Counted from the first letter of the stretch, positions 34,527 through 44,460 are shown. The stretch is DNA of 64,000 nt from Bacteroides acidifaciens (GCF_024623065.1 NZ_JANJZR010000008.1:31387-95386); one strand, 5' to 3'. Numbers and translations: made by a program. Notes: generated by a model not told the origin, from the letters alone.

Positions 34527-36833
34527 CTATTCATGTTTCAACCATTCTTTCGGAAGAACAATCTTTTCACCTTTATCGTTTACCAATTCCATTTGCAGCA
34601 CACCGCCATTGCAATCGAAATAACGTACTTCTATCGGATGCAATCCGGCTTTCAAAGCTTTCTGCACGATAATCTCTGCCGGAGAATGTGCGCCGTCGTT
34701 ATCTCCCAGCAATTCACCGTCAAGTATCAACGTGCTGCCGTCGTCCGAGAGAAGGGCAAATGTATAAATGCCGTCAGCAGGAACTTCCAGATAGCCGGTC
34801 AGTATCAGACCAATATCGCCCTTCACTCCTTCGGGGATAGATACAGATTCTATGACGTACTCTTCCTTTATGGGAGCAGCGTCAATATCCGCACAGAGAT
34901 TTCCGCGGAAGTCGTGCCATACAGCTTTCAGTCCGGGTTGTAAAGAAGCCGGCGTTGTTGCTGCTTCCGCATAAGGAGCTTTGACATATTTTGTACGTAC
35001 CACGTCTGAAGAAGAACCATCCTTGCGGAAAGTACGGAAAGTAAAGTCCGTTGTCTCCTTTATTTTCAGGGCGCCGTCATAAAGAGACGATTGCTTGTCA
35101 GGCATGCTTCCATCCGTTGTATAGCGGATTTCAATGCCCGGCAGCGGACAAGTCAGATTCACCATAGTATCATCTATAAACGCGTTCACCTTGTAGAATC
35201 CCTGCAAATCGGGAATACGATAGTTCACTCCCATTACATCCATACGCTTGAATTGCGGAACAAGCTGACGGTAGAACTCATCAAGTCCCGGTCTGGTTAC
35301 CGGCTCAGCCCAAGCTATTTCACTCAATGCTATCATGCGGGGAACAATCATGTATTCGATGCGCTTCATCGTCGGAATCCATTCCGCCCAAAGATTCGCC
35401 TGCACACCCCAGATATATTCTTTCTGTTCTGATGACAGTCTGTCGTCCGCATACGGGTCGAATGCTAATATCTTCTTTACAGAGTTCTGGTCTTGGGCAT
35501 AGTCGAAGTAGAAAAATTCGTTCGGGCAGGCTATCACTTTTTGCTGTTGCATTGTTGCCGTAGGCAGTGCATCCTTCGCCCAACTTCTCCACCACGTAAT
35601 AACAGCGTCCGAAGATAATCCGTCCTTCACCACTTCATCCCAGCCAACGAGTTTCTTTCCGTTGGCATGGAAGAATTTCTCCATATCACGTACAAACCAT
35701 GCCTGAAGTTCTTCCACCGAACCCAAATTCTCCGTACGGATACGTTTTTGGCAACGGGGGCATTTCTTCCAGTTATTCTTTTCCACTTCGTCTCCACCCA
35801 TATGCACATACTCATAAGGGAAAAGTTCGAAAATCTCCTTGAAGACATTCCGGCAGAATTCTAAAGTCTCATCTTTACCCGGACAGATGGGAGAAGAGAA
35901 TATCTCTCCCCAGCCAATCAGACCGTCGCAAGCTAAATCCGGATACTGGCTGATAGCTGCCAGAAAATGTCCCGGCATATCAATCTCGGGTATCACATCA
36001 ATCCCTCTCTGTGCGGCATAAGCCACTATTTCTTTTACATCATCGTGCGTATAATAACCTCCATACAACGTGTCGCCTTCCACAATCCGTAGTTTGTCCT
36101 CAGGAATCAGGAAGTCCGTATTGTCTTCCTCTGCCGCACGTGCCATACAAGTACGATCGTGGTTGTTGAATTGTCTCCATGCCCCCTTTTCTGTCAGCAG
36201 CGGATATTTCTCAATCTCTATGCGCCAGCCCTGGTCATCGGTGAGATGCCAGTGAAATTTGTTCAATTTGTACAGAGACATCAAATCCAACACGTGTTTC
36301 ACTTCTTCTTTATTCCAAAAGTGACGAGAAGCGTCCAGCATAAATCCGCGCCACTCAAAACGGGGAGCGTCTTCTATCTGCACAGCAGGAATGGAGTAAG
36401 TACGCTTCGTGCCCTGCATTTCTATTTCGGCAGGAAGCAACTGACGGATAGTGGTAACAGCGGAAATAATGCCCGAATAATCGTTGGCTTCCACCCGGAT
36501 AAATTCCGGTGTAGACTGAAGTTTGTAAGAACCGTGCTTCCCTTCAGTATTCCCCAACTGGAAATAGACATCTACCAGATCTTTATCAGCAGTGACTTCG
36601 ACAGAAGATGACACTACGTTCCGAAGAATCTCTTGCAGGTAGCCGACTGCCGGAAAGAGGGACTGGTCGGACACCCCTATCTTCATTTCATCCTTAAAAA
36701 CAAAGGCGCCCGACTGCTCGGTCAGACTTACAGGGGTAGGTAAAATTGCGACTTCCTGCTTGACAACAGACGTGCAAGCAGAAAATACACAAGCTGATAC
36801 AATCAGCAGAGAGGTACTTAGTTGTTTGAACAT
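34527..36833 (-). CDS. Beta-N-acetylhexosaminidase (GH20), lipoprotein, with PA14-like C-terminus
   Basis: Removes terminal GlcNAc/GalNAc from host glycans or chitin-like substrates. The signal peptide carries a lipobox (VFSAC, Cys at about residue 20), so it is a surface or periplasmic lipoprotein. The order is a GH20b N-terminal domain, then the GH20 barrel with the Asp-Glu catalytic pair in HMGGDEVEKNNW near residue 344. A chitobiase-like beta segment follows (IRYTTDGSMPDKQS), and a PA14-like domain in the last 130 residues (ADGIYTFALLSDDGSTLILDG). Its 768 residues are typical for Bacteroides members. It stands alone between convergent and divergent neighbours, without a Sus pair. Confidence 0.94.
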   Translation of the reverse strand: MFKQLSTSLLIVSACVFSACTSVVKQEVAILPTPVSLTEQSGAFVFKDEMKIGVSDQSLFPAVGYLQEILRNVVSSSVEVTADKDLVDVYFQLGNTEGKHGSYKLQSTPEFIRVEANDYSGIISAVTTIRQLLPAEIEMQGTKRTYSIPAVQIEDAPRFEWRGFMLDASRHFWNKEEVKHVLDLMSLYKLNKFHWHLTDDQGWRIEIEKYPLLTEKGAWRQFNNHDRTCMARAAEEDNTDFLIPEDKLRIVEGDTLYGGYYTHDDVKEIVAYAAQRGIDVIPEIDMPGHFLAAISQYPDLACDGLIGWGEIFSSPICPGKDETLEFCRNVFKEIFELFPYEYVHMGGDEVEKNNWKKCPRCQKRIRTENLGSVEELQAWFVRDMEKFFHANGKKLVGWDEVVKDGLSSDAVITWWRSWAKDALPTATMQQQKVIACPNEFFYFDYAQDQNSVKKILAFDPYADDRLSSEQKEYIWGVQANLWAEWIPTMKRIEYMIVPRMIALSEIAWAEPVTRPGLDEFYRQLVPQFKRMDVMGVNYRIPDLQGFYKVNAFIDDTMVNLTCPLPGIEIRYTTDGSMPDKQSSLYDGALKIKETTDFTFRTFRKDGSSSDVVRTKYVKAPYAEAATTPASLQPGLKAVWHDFRGNLCADIDAAPIKEEYVIESVSIPEGVKGDIGLILTGYLEVPADGIYTFALLSDDGSTLILDGELLGDNDGAHSPAEIIVQKALKAGLHPIEVRYFDCNGGVLQMELVNDKGEKIVLPKEWLKHE

Positions 36834-36968
36834 GAGGTTAACTATTTAATAAATGATTTGTCTTGTTTTTAATTGACTATCTATATATAATACAACTAAA
36901 ACAGGCAAACTACTAAAAGGAAATGAAAACTTTTTTGCGTCTCGGATTCACAAATTGCTATAAATGAT

Positions 36969-36976
36969 TATCTTTG
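36969..36976 (+). promoter_or_regulatory. Candidate cation-efflux gene promoter (-7 element)
   Basis: TATCTTTG matches the -7 consensus 41 bp before the start codon. The 184-bp gap shared with the divergent hexosaminidase gene holds no other clear element. Confidence 0.5.
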
Positions 36977-37017
36977 AACCCAATTATCACTACAAATAAG
37001 GATAAAGCCCTGCTCAA

Positions 37018-37932
37018 ATGTCAAGAGAGAATATCTTAATCAAAACCTCATGGATTAGCACCATAGGCAATGCAATCCTGTCTGCATCAAAAATCATTAT
37101 CGGTTTGTTAGCCGGAAGTCTGGCGGTACTCGGCGATGGTATCGACTCGGCGACGGATGTCATTATCTCTATCGTCATGATTTTCACGGCACGGGTCATC
37201 AGCCGCCCGCCTTCAAAAAAATACGTGTTCGGTTATGAGAAAGCGGAAAGCATCGCGACCAAGATTCTATCGCTTGTGATATTTTACGCCGGTATGCAAA
37301 TGTTACTATCGTCCGTCACAAGCATCTTTTCGGATGAAGTGAAAGAAATCCCATCGGCTATCGCTATTTATGTGACTATATTCTCCATTGTCGGGAAACT
37401 GCTACTGGCATCATACCAGTACAAACAAGGAAAGAAAATAGACAGTTCTATGCTGACGGCGAATGCGATAAATATGCGTAATGATGTCGTTATCTCGGCG
37501 GGAGTTTTACTTGGTCTGATTTTTACCTTTATATTCAAATTGCCAATACTCGATTCGATAACGGGATTGATAATCAGCCTCTTTATCATCAAGTCGTCCA
37601 TCGGCATTTTCCTTGACTCGAATGTGGAACTCATGGATGGCGTGAAGGATGTCAATGTGTATAATAAGATATTCGAAGCTGTCGAGAAAGTGCCGGGGGC
37701 AAGCAATCCGCACCGAGTCAGGTCAAGAATGATAGGGAACCGGTATATAATTACACTCGATATAGAGGTGAATCCGCAGATAACCATCACGCAGGCACAT
37801 GAGATTGCCGGAGCAGTGGAGAAAAGTATTGAAAGCTCGATAGATAATGTCTATGATATTCTGGTGCATGTAGAACCTGCGGGAGAATGCCAGACGGATG
37901 AGAAATTTGGCGTGGACAAGGATATGGTCTGA
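37018..37932 (+). CDS. Cation diffusion facilitator (metal efflux)
   Basis: A 304-residue inner-membrane proton/metal antiporter with about six helices and a cytoplasmic C-terminal domain (VHVEPAGE at the end). The first metal motif is D43-x-x-x-D47 (GDGIDSATDV). In the second motif the usual His is replaced by Asn (NAINMRNDVV, about residues 149-153), so the ligand set is D, D, N, D instead of D, D, H, D. This points away from the classic Zn/Cd set, perhaps toward Mn or another metal, but substrate cannot be fixed from sequence. Confidence 0.88.
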   Translation: MSRENILIKTSWISTIGNAILSASKIIIGLLAGSLAVLGDGIDSATDVIISIVMIFTARVISRPPSKKYVFGYEKAESIATKILSLVIFYAGMQMLLSSVTSIFSDEVKEIPSAIAIYVTIFSIVGKLLLASYQYKQGKKIDSSMLTANAINMRNDVVISAGVLLGLIFTFIFKLPILDSITGLIISLFIIKSSIGIFLDSNVELMDGVKDVNVYNKIFEAVEKVPGASNPHRVRSRMIGNRYIITLDIEVNPQITITQAHEIAGAVEKSIESSIDNVYDILVHVEPAGECQTDEKFGVDKDMV

Positions 37933-38020
37933 ATTGCCGGAAGTTGCACTATCCGGTAATCCTTTTATTATGGATTGATAAATCTTCGGCAGCAAGGAAA
38001 GCTATTCCGCTTCTTTTTCT

Positions 38021-38028
38021 TAACTTTG
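38021..38028 (+). promoter_or_regulatory. Candidate AAA-ATPase gene promoter (-7 element)
   Basis: TAACTTTG followed by C is an exact -7 match, 33 bp before the start codon. Confidence 0.5.
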
Positions 38029-38061
38029 CGTTCATCGTTTACACTATAATAAAGATTTGAT

Positions 38062-39621
38062 ATGGAAGAAACATTCAGGCGCTATCCTATCGGGATACAG
38101 GATTTTGAACAGTTGCGCAACAACAACTATATATATGTTGATAAAACAGCATTGGTCTATCAACTGGCTAATACAAACACGGTTTATTTCCTGAGCCGCC
38201 CCCGCCGTTTCGGAAAGAGTCTGCTCGTCTCTACGCTCGAAGCCTATTTTCTGGGAAAGAAAGAGCTTTTCAACGGACTTGCCATGGAGCAGTTGGAACA
38301 GGACTGGACGGTGTATCCGGTGCTGCACATCGACTTCAGCGGCAGTAAATATATGGAAGCAGAGTCACTCCGCGCATCTATCAATGTACAATTACTGCTT
38401 TGGGAAAACGTCTACGGACGCCAGGAAGGCGAAGACACATTCAGTTTGCGTCTTGAAGGCATCATCCGACGCGCTTATGAGCAAACCGGACAGCAAGTTG
38501 TCGTATTGGTAGACGAATATGATGCCCCGATGTTGGACACTAACAGTGATCATGAGTTGCAACGTGAGATTCGCGGTATCATGCGAGACTTCTTCAGCCC
38601 CTTGAAAAAGTCAGGCAAATATCTTCGTTTCCTCTTCCTTACGGGTATCAGCAAATTCAGTCAAATGAGTATATTCAGCGAACTGAACAATCTTCAGAAC
38701 GTCAGTATGAGCGACAATTATGCCGCTATCTGCGGTATCACCGAGCAAGAACTACTGACGCAGATGAAAATAGACATCGAACAAATGGCTCAAGCCAATG
38801 ATGAGACGTATGAAGAGGCATGCGCCCACTTAAAGAAACAGTATGACGGATATCATTTCAGTAAATCCTGTGTGGATGTGTACAATCCTTTCAGCCTGAT
38901 TAATGCTTTTGCACAAAAAAGCTATGAGAACTACTGGTTTTCTACCGGTACTCCTACCTTCCTGATAGAACTCCTGCAACAGATGGACTTCGACATCCGT
39001 CTGCTCGACCGTATGGACGCCAAGCCGGAAGATTTCGACAAGGCCACGGATTGTCTTACCGACCCCATTCCGGTGCTTTATCAAAGCGGCTATCTCACCA
39101 TCAAGTCTTACGACGCCTTCTTCCGCACCTATACATTAGGCTATCCCAACGAAGAGGTGCGAATTGGCTTTATCGAATCGCTTATTCCTTCTTATCTTTA
39201 CCAGCCAACGCGCGAAAGCAACTTTTATGTAGTGTCTTTCGTACGCGATTTGATGAAAGGAAACCTCGAATCTTGTCTCGAGCGTACCCGCTCTTTTTTC
39301 GCCTCTATCCCGAACGACCTGAACAACAAAGAAGAAAAGCATTATCAGACTATTTTCTATCTCCTGTTCCGCCTGATGGGGCAGTATGTGGATACCGAAG
39401 TAAAAAGCGCCGTCGGACGGGCGGACGTGGTTATTAAAATGCAGGATGCCATTTATGTACTTGAATTCAAAATGGACGGTACGGCAGAAGAAGCTTTGGC
39501 GCAGATAAACAGTAAAGGATACGCCATTCCATACGCGGCCGACCACCGGAAAGTAGTGAAAGCCGGCATCAACTTCAACAGCTCCACGCGGACAATCGGA
39601 GACTGGAAAATAGAAGAATAA
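38062..39621 (+). CDS. AAA-ATPase-like / PD-(D/E)XK nuclease-like fusion protein
   Basis: Member of the AAA-ATPase-like plus DUF1703-type family that is much expanded in Bacteroides. The N-terminus has RRYPIGIQDFEQLR and a Walker A-like SRPRRFGKSLLVST near residue 50. A Walker B-like VVLVDEYDAPM lies near residue 150, followed by LTGISKFSQMS. The C-terminal 90 residues carry the nuclease-fold motif GRADVVI then YVLEFKMDG (D and E-x-K). It is 519 residues long and stands alone with its own promoter and terminator. Function is unknown; DNA binding, mobile-element or defence roles have been proposed for relatives. Confidence 0.85.
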   Translation: MEETFRRYPIGIQDFEQLRNNNYIYVDKTALVYQLANTNTVYFLSRPRRFGKSLLVSTLEAYFLGKKELFNGLAMEQLEQDWTVYPVLHIDFSGSKYMEAESLRASINVQLLLWENVYGRQEGEDTFSLRLEGIIRRAYEQTGQQVVVLVDEYDAPMLDTNSDHELQREIRGIMRDFFSPLKKSGKYLRFLFLTGISKFSQMSIFSELNNLQNVSMSDNYAAICGITEQELLTQMKIDIEQMAQANDETYEEACAHLKKQYDGYHFSKSCVDVYNPFSLINAFAQKSYENYWFSTGTPTFLIELLQQMDFDIRLLDRMDAKPEDFDKATDCLTDPIPVLYQSGYLTIKSYDAFFRTYTLGYPNEEVRIGFIESLIPSYLYQPTRESNFYVVSFVRDLMKGNLESCLERTRSFFASIPNDLNNKEEKHYQTIFYLLFRLMGQYVDTEVKSAVGRADVVIKMQDAIYVLEFKMDGTAEEALAQINSKGYAIPYAADHRKVVKAGINFNSSTRTIGDWKIEE

Positions 39622-39674
39622 CCTATTATTGACGCATCCCGCCATCTCTTGACAGGCTTCACCATATAAATGAA

Positions 39675-39730
39675 AAGGCAGTAACTCCTCCCGTTGATAA
39701 GAAGCTACTGCCTTCTCTTTTAAAATGCGG
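39675..39730 (+). terminator. Terminator after the AAA-ATPase-like gene
   Basis: AAGGCAGTA at 39675-39683 pairs with TACTGCCTT at 39716-39724, followed by CTCTTTT. It lies 54 bp after the stop. Confidence 0.65.
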
Positions 39731-39823
39731 ACTTTTGTTGATAAGGTTTACCAATCTTAACAAAAGAGTAACTAGTTACACTCTGTAAAATTCGACAAGC
39801 CTGCAAAATCATATAGAAACAAC

Positions 39824-42145
39824 CTAATAACTAATCTTCACTCCGGCAAAGAAGCTTCTCGGCAATGAAGGACCATAAATATAGCCCGAATCACGGTCGG
39901 GTCCTTTATCGAAATCATTCTGATAGGCGTTGAAGATATTCTGTATTCCGGCATTCACCTGCAAGTTCATTGACTTATAAAGTTTGAAATCATAGGCAGC
40001 TTTCAGTCCGATGTCGAAAAAGTCTTTCGTATTTACCGTAACCGGCTTATCAAGGAATCCAGGCACGACTTCGTGAGGAATCAACATTGAACCGGTATAT
40101 GTACCGGAAAGAGCGATAGACAACGGTTTGACCGGAGTATATGTCGCAGTGAAATAACCATAAGTATTCGGTGTACGCATCATTTTCTTTACTGCCGGCG
40201 CATCCGGATTCCATTCATGAGGTTCACTATAATGGCTTTGCTGCAAAGTGACCCCTGCTTGAATCTGGAATTTGCTCAGATAGGCCATCTTTCCTTCCAA
40301 CGTAAATCCCATTACCCGCGCACCCGGTGCATTATAACGGGTACGTGTCAGAATGCCATCCACTACTTCTCCATCAGTGAGAGCAAAGACATCGGACAAT
40401 TTTGTATAAAAACCCTCCACGAGGAAGTTGACCTGAAAAGCACCGAATCGATGATAAACATCTGCCGAAGCACTCAAGCTCTGCGACCTTTCTTCTTTCA
40501 GGTTATCCGCCAACTCCACCATTGCCACATTGCCGCCCACATTCTCTACATGCAAATCCTCATCGAAAGCCTGCGGAGCACGAAAACCGGAAGAATAACT
40601 TAAACGAAGATTGATATCTTTAGTCGGATTGAAACGCAGATTGGCACGAGGGCTGAAAATGAGATGACCGATCAGATTATGCTTGTCAAAACGACCACCA
40701 ATAAGGAATCCCCAATGTTCATTCTTCCATTCATTCTGCAGGAAAGCACTACCGATATTTACTTTTTGGTCTACCGTACGGTTGTATCCCCACATGTTAT
40801 CTTCCAGTTTGTCCTGATTAAATTCTACTCCGGCAGTAAAGTCGGAAGGCATGAAAATACATTTACCGAAACTGTACACATACTGTGAGCCTGCCATCCA
40901 GTTTAAGTCCGTTGTATTTCCATAAGCGTTCAAGTCTTGTCCACCGCCATAATAGCTGTCACGATTGATATGCTGTGCGGAAGCGAATACATTGAAACGA
41001 TGCTTCTCATTAGGTGAAAAATAATCGAATTTCACGCCACCGCCATTGATGGAATGTTCGGTCTGTTCGGCCACATTCGCTTCATGAGGCGGACGGTTCA
41101 GCAAGTCTCCTCCCCTGCGGAATTCTTCCATATGATGATATTCGAAAGTCAGTTTTGAATAAGTACTTGTCTTCAGGAAAGAACGGAAGCCGACGGTCTG
41201 TCCATGTATCTTAGGGATTTCAGAGTATCCGTCTCCATCGTGGTCATATGCGGAACGATGACGGTTCTGACCAAAGATATATAAACCGGCACGCTGTTCC
41301 TCCGTCACAAGTGAAGCATTCAGTGCCGTACTGTTATCGAAAGCATCTCCATCACCAATCCCCGTAATCGTATGAGACAACATACCCGAATTACGAATCG
41401 GCTCTTTGGTGATGATATTGATCGTACCCGCAATAGCAGACGAACCGAACAATGCCGAACCACCGCCACGCATCACCTCTACACGCTCTATCATACTGGC
41501 AGGAATCTGCTCGATGCCATATACACCGGAAAGGGCACTGAAGATGGGACGCGAATCTAGTAGGATTTGTGTATAAGGACCATCCAGCCCGTTGATACGC
41601 ACTTGCTGAAAGCCGCAATTCTGGCAATTGGATTCTACACGGACGCCCGGCTGAAAACTCAGCCCTTGTGCTAAAGTCGTCGAGTTGGTATTCTCAAAGA
41701 TCTTCAAATCAACCACATTCACCAATGTCGGTGCCAAACGACGAGTCGTTTCATTACGGTTGGCAGATACCACCACGCCATCCAAAGCAACTGCGTCTTC
41801 TTCTATTTCAAAATCCTCTTCCAAGGTACGTCCCTTTTTCAAGATTACATTCCGCCTTACCGTTTTATAACCGACAGAACTTACTTCGAGTACGAAATTC
41901 CCTTCGGGAAGATTCTTCAAAAAGTAATGTCCGGTAGCATCAGTTACGGTTCCGATGGTAGTACCCTTCAATGCCACTGTGATATATGGCAGATGCTCCT
42001 TCGTGTTTTTGTCAAGGATATGACCGATAATATTAGCATCCGATTTACGTAATTCCGGATGATTAGGATGTTCATGGGCTTGTCCTCCGAGAGCAGGCAA
42101 CAGTGCACAACACAAGCAGACAAGCGAAAAGACATATTTCTTCAT
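39824..42145 (-). CDS. TonB-dependent outer-membrane receptor, probable metal uptake
   Basis: Single-component TonB receptor (CirA/FepA-like). The start is set at MKKYVFSLVCLCCALLPALGG (42145). The frame is open 27 codons farther, but those lack signal-peptide character. After the signal peptide the mature N-terminus is His-rich (QAHEHPNHPE). It continues with a carboxypeptidase-like domain (GHILDKNTKEHLPYITV), the plug (VRINGLDGPYTQILLDSRP, RVEVMRGGGSALFGSSAIAGTINI) and a barrel ending in aromatic FAGVKISY. At 773 residues it is smaller than SusC proteins and has no SusD partner. The His-rich membrane protein gene immediately upstream suggests a transition metal such as zinc or copper as substrate; this is inference. 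Confidence 0.9.
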   Translation of the reverse strand: MKKYVFSLVCLCCALLPALGGQAHEHPNHPELRKSDANIIGHILDKNTKEHLPYITVALKGTTIGTVTDATGHYFLKNLPEGNFVLEVSSVGYKTVRRNVILKKGRTLEEDFEIEEDAVALDGVVVSANRNETTRRLAPTLVNVVDLKIFENTNSTTLAQGLSFQPGVRVESNCQNCGFQQVRINGLDGPYTQILLDSRPIFSALSGVYGIEQIPASMIERVEVMRGGGSALFGSSAIAGTINIITKEPIRNSGMLSHTITGIGDGDAFDNSTALNASLVTEEQRAGLYIFGQNRHRSAYDHDGDGYSEIPKIHGQTVGFRSFLKTSTYSKLTFEYHHMEEFRRGGDLLNRPPHEANVAEQTEHSINGGGVKFDYFSPNEKHRFNVFASAQHINRDSYYGGGQDLNAYGNTTDLNWMAGSQYVYSFGKCIFMPSDFTAGVEFNQDKLEDNMWGYNRTVDQKVNIGSAFLQNEWKNEHWGFLIGGRFDKHNLIGHLIFSPRANLRFNPTKDINLRLSYSSGFRAPQAFDEDLHVENVGGNVAMVELADNLKEERSQSLSASADVYHRFGAFQVNFLVEGFYTKLSDVFALTDGEVVDGILTRTRYNAPGARVMGFTLEGKMAYLSKFQIQAGVTLQQSHYSEPHEWNPDAPAVKKMMRTPNTYGYFTATYTPVKPLSIALSGTYTGSMLIPHEVVPGFLDKPVTVNTKDFFDIGLKAAYDFKLYKSMNLQVNAGIQNIFNAYQNDFDKGPDRDSGYIYGPSLPRSFFAGVKISY

Positions 42146-42229
42146 TTTTCGTTTGTAATTCGTTTTCGTTAAGTATTCACATGAAAAAGCAAATAATATC
42201 CTACCTCGTACAAGGCAGAATGTCATCAG

Positions 42230-42562
42230 TTAAATAGCGAAAAAACGAAATGCAGGCGGAGCGCGGAGTGCAATCACTCCATGATAAGGAGAACAAAAAT
42301 GTATATGCTGCAGACAGCCGAGCAACAGACACAATAAAAAAGGAATAAAAAGGGAAAGAGCAAATACAACAGCCGCACCGTCCGCCATCAAATGAGACAG
42401 GAGATGAATATGTATCAGTTCGACTGTTGAATGCTGATGTGCCGCCCCTTTCTTAAACGGGTGTGAATGCACGATTGTCACGCCATTGACCACATGTACG
42501 TGGGCAAAGAACGTAAGACTTGCCAGATACGACACAAAGAGTATCGGCAAGAAATAGCGCAT
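42230..42562 (-). CDS. Histidine-rich small membrane protein
   Basis: A 110-residue protein with hydrophobic segments at both ends and a His-rich loop: HVHVVNGVTIVHSHPF, then AAHQHSTVELIHIHLLSH. The start is set at 42562 (MRYFLPILFVSYLASL), because the frame's more upstream ATG at 42610 overlaps the predicted -7 promoter element. It lies 84 bp upstream of the TonB receptor on the same strand, with one promoter for both. The His clusters suggest metal binding at the membrane; the family was not otherwise recognised. Confidence 0.7.
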   Translation of the reverse strand: MRYFLPILFVSYLASLTFFAHVHVVNGVTIVHSHPFKKGAAHQHSTVELIHIHLLSHLMADGAAVVFALSLFIPFLLCLLLGCLQHIHFCSPYHGVIALRAPPAFRFFAI

Positions 42563-42607
42563 TATATTCAAGAACAATCGTTTCACCTCATTTTTACTTT
42601 GGGACGG

Positions 42608-42639
42608 CAAAGATACAAACTATTTGTTTAACAATCAAT
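42608..42639 (-). promoter_or_regulatory. Promoter of the His-rich protein / TonB receptor operon
   Basis: On the minus strand: ATTG (42636-42639), a 20-bp spacer, then TATCTTTG (42608-42615). Transcription would start near 42602, which rules out the ATG at 42610 and supports the start at 42562. Confidence 0.65.
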
Positions 42640-42656
42640 GTTTCTACGGAGTACCG

Positions 42657-44255
42657 TTAATAAACAGTCGAAGCTATCACTTGTATAAACAGAATCAGGA
42701 ATACCATAGCAATCGGGTAAACGGTCGCATATGCCACGCTGGGGATATTACTGTCCACCATCGAATCGGCAGCAGCCAGACCGGGCGTACTGGTCATACC
42801 ACCGGTAATGGTTCCCAGTAAATCGAGCAGACTGATTTTAAATACCAGGCGTCCTACAATGGTCGCAACAAGCATCGGAACCAGCGTTATGGCAGCTCCC
42901 ACCCCAAACATTAGTAATCCGCTTTCCTGGAAAGTGGCTACGAGATTCTTTCCAGCAGAAGTTCCTACTTCAGCAAGAAAAAGAAGCAGCCCCAATTGGC
43001 GCAGTAATTGATTGGCCGGTCCCGACATAGACCAGATGACAGGTCCTGTCTTACCGACAGCACTCAATATGAGAGCTACCATCAGAACTCCCCCAGTCAA
43101 TCCCGGCGAAAATGACAGGCTTTCGGAGAAAGAGATATTTATTTTACCGAACAACACTCCCAATACAATACCCATTGCAATCGGGAAAAAGTCAGTATCG
43201 GAAAGTTTCTTCGCATTATTTCCCAATAGACGGGCTACGCCTTTAAGTCCTTCCTTCTCTCCCACAATCATCAATTTATCACCGAATTTCAATGCCAAAT
43301 CTGGCGATGGGGACAAGTCAATACCGCTTCGACGGACACGGGTCACTGTACAACCGAAGTTTTTCTGTAAATTCAAGTCCCCCAGTTGTTTGTTTATCAT
43401 ATCCTTTTTGGTCAGCAACAAGGATTCTATTTCCTGTGTTTTATCCAAAGGCAGTTCGCCCTCTTCGCGTTCACCTACCAATACTGCGAGTTGGTTCAAT
43501 GCTTCTTCGCTACCTACTGCCTGGATATAGTCTCCTTCATGCAGCACGGTAGAGGCAGTAGGAATAGATATTTCATCTTTGTGCTTCAGGCGGGAAATTA
43601 CAGCTCCTGTCATGGCACGTGCATTAATTTGCATCAGGCTACGGTTGAATACATTTCCATTAGTGATGCGATAGACACAGGTAGTCAGTTCCGGGAACTG
43701 TCCACGGCGTTCTATCTCCAAACGTCGAGCTTCTTTATCCAAATCCACCCGCATGATTTTAGGCAGCAGTTTGACAAACAAAATCACACCGATAACTCCG
43801 AACGGGTACGCAATACCATAAGCTATGGAGGCCAAAGGAGAATGGGTACTGTCAATGGCAACAGCCAAACCCGGTGTACTGGTCAGTGCTCCGGCAATCA
43901 GACCTACCACACTGGGGGTGTCGATATCGAACGCATACTTCAATCCTACTGCTGTGAGACAGGCGGAACAAATGATAAGCATGGTAATAAGGATCAGCGT
44001 CTTTCCTTTGCTGCGGAAAGAATCGAAAAATCCGGGCCCTGCCTGAATACCGATGGTAAAAATAAAAAGCACCAAACCGAAGTTTCCCAGTTCTTTGGGA
44101 ATGATAACACCAAAGTGCCCGAAAAGAAGCGCGATAAAGATTACCGCCGACACATCAAGAGATAACCCCTTAATTTTAATTCTTCCCAACATAAATCCCA
44201 ATGCGACAATCAGGAAAAGGGAGAAATAAGAGGAATGCAATAAGTCAGTAAACAT
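42657..44255 (-). CDS. YidE/YbjL (AspT-like) transporter with two RCK_C domains
   Basis: Inner-membrane transporter of the aspartate:alanine exchanger family. Two sets of five to six helices flank a cytoplasmic middle region (about residues 200-370) containing two TrkA-C/RCK_C-type domains (VLHEGDYIQAVGSEEALNQL and LALKFGDKLMIVGEKEGLK). The duplicated transmembrane motif (LTSTPGLAVAIDS, MTSTPGLAAADSM) marks the repeat. Its 532 residues are typical. The substrate is unknown. Upstream, TACCTTCG at 44286-44293 (minus) is one base off the -7 consensus. Confidence 0.88.
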   Translation of the reverse strand: MFTDLLHSSYFSLFLIVALGFMLGRIKIKGLSLDVSAVIFIALLFGHFGVIIPKELGNFGLVLFIFTIGIQAGPGFFDSFRSKGKTLILITMLIICSACLTAVGLKYAFDIDTPSVVGLIAGALTSTPGLAVAIDSTHSPLASIAYGIAYPFGVIGVILFVKLLPKIMRVDLDKEARRLEIERRGQFPELTTCVYRITNGNVFNRSLMQINARAMTGAVISRLKHKDEISIPTASTVLHEGDYIQAVGSEEALNQLAVLVGEREEGELPLDKTQEIESLLLTKKDMINKQLGDLNLQKNFGCTVTRVRRSGIDLSPSPDLALKFGDKLMIVGEKEGLKGVARLLGNNAKKLSDTDFFPIAMGIVLGVLFGKINISFSESLSFSPGLTGGVLMVALILSAVGKTGPVIWSMSGPANQLLRQLGLLLFLAEVGTSAGKNLVATFQESGLLMFGVGAAITLVPMLVATIVGRLVFKISLLDLLGTITGGMTSTPGLAAADSMVDSNIPSVAYATVYPIAMVFLILFIQVIASTVY

Positions 44256-44423
44256 AAAAAATAAAGGTTAGTTAGTTTAAGGGCGCGAAGGTACGGATTT
44301 TATTTAATCCTCACAACATCCATCTTACTACAATCGCCAAATCAAAAAATTCCTGCCCGAAAAACAAAATGTGTCATTGAAACACATCTTAACATAAAAC
44401 AAAATGTGATTTTTAGTCAAATT

Positions 44424-44457
44424 AAAAGCCTGTTTAAACTCAATGAAACAGGCTTTT
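44424..44457 (-). terminator. Terminator of the type I restriction operon
   Basis: AAAAGCCTGTTT (44424-44435) pairs with AAACAGGCTTTT (44446-44457) around a 10-nt loop. It directly follows the hsdS stop on the minus strand. The stem shares GCCTGTTTAAA with the ends of the 538-bp element at 30550-31087, possibly by chance. Confidence 0.75.
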
Positions 44458-44460
44458 AAT

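Noticed and set aside
42563..42610. Longer start for the His-rich protein
   Set aside because: The ATG at 42610 lies within the predicted -7 promoter box.
44424..44457. Remnant end of the 538-bp element
   Set aside because: It shares only GCCTGTTTAAA with the element ends and is fully explained as a terminator hairpin.
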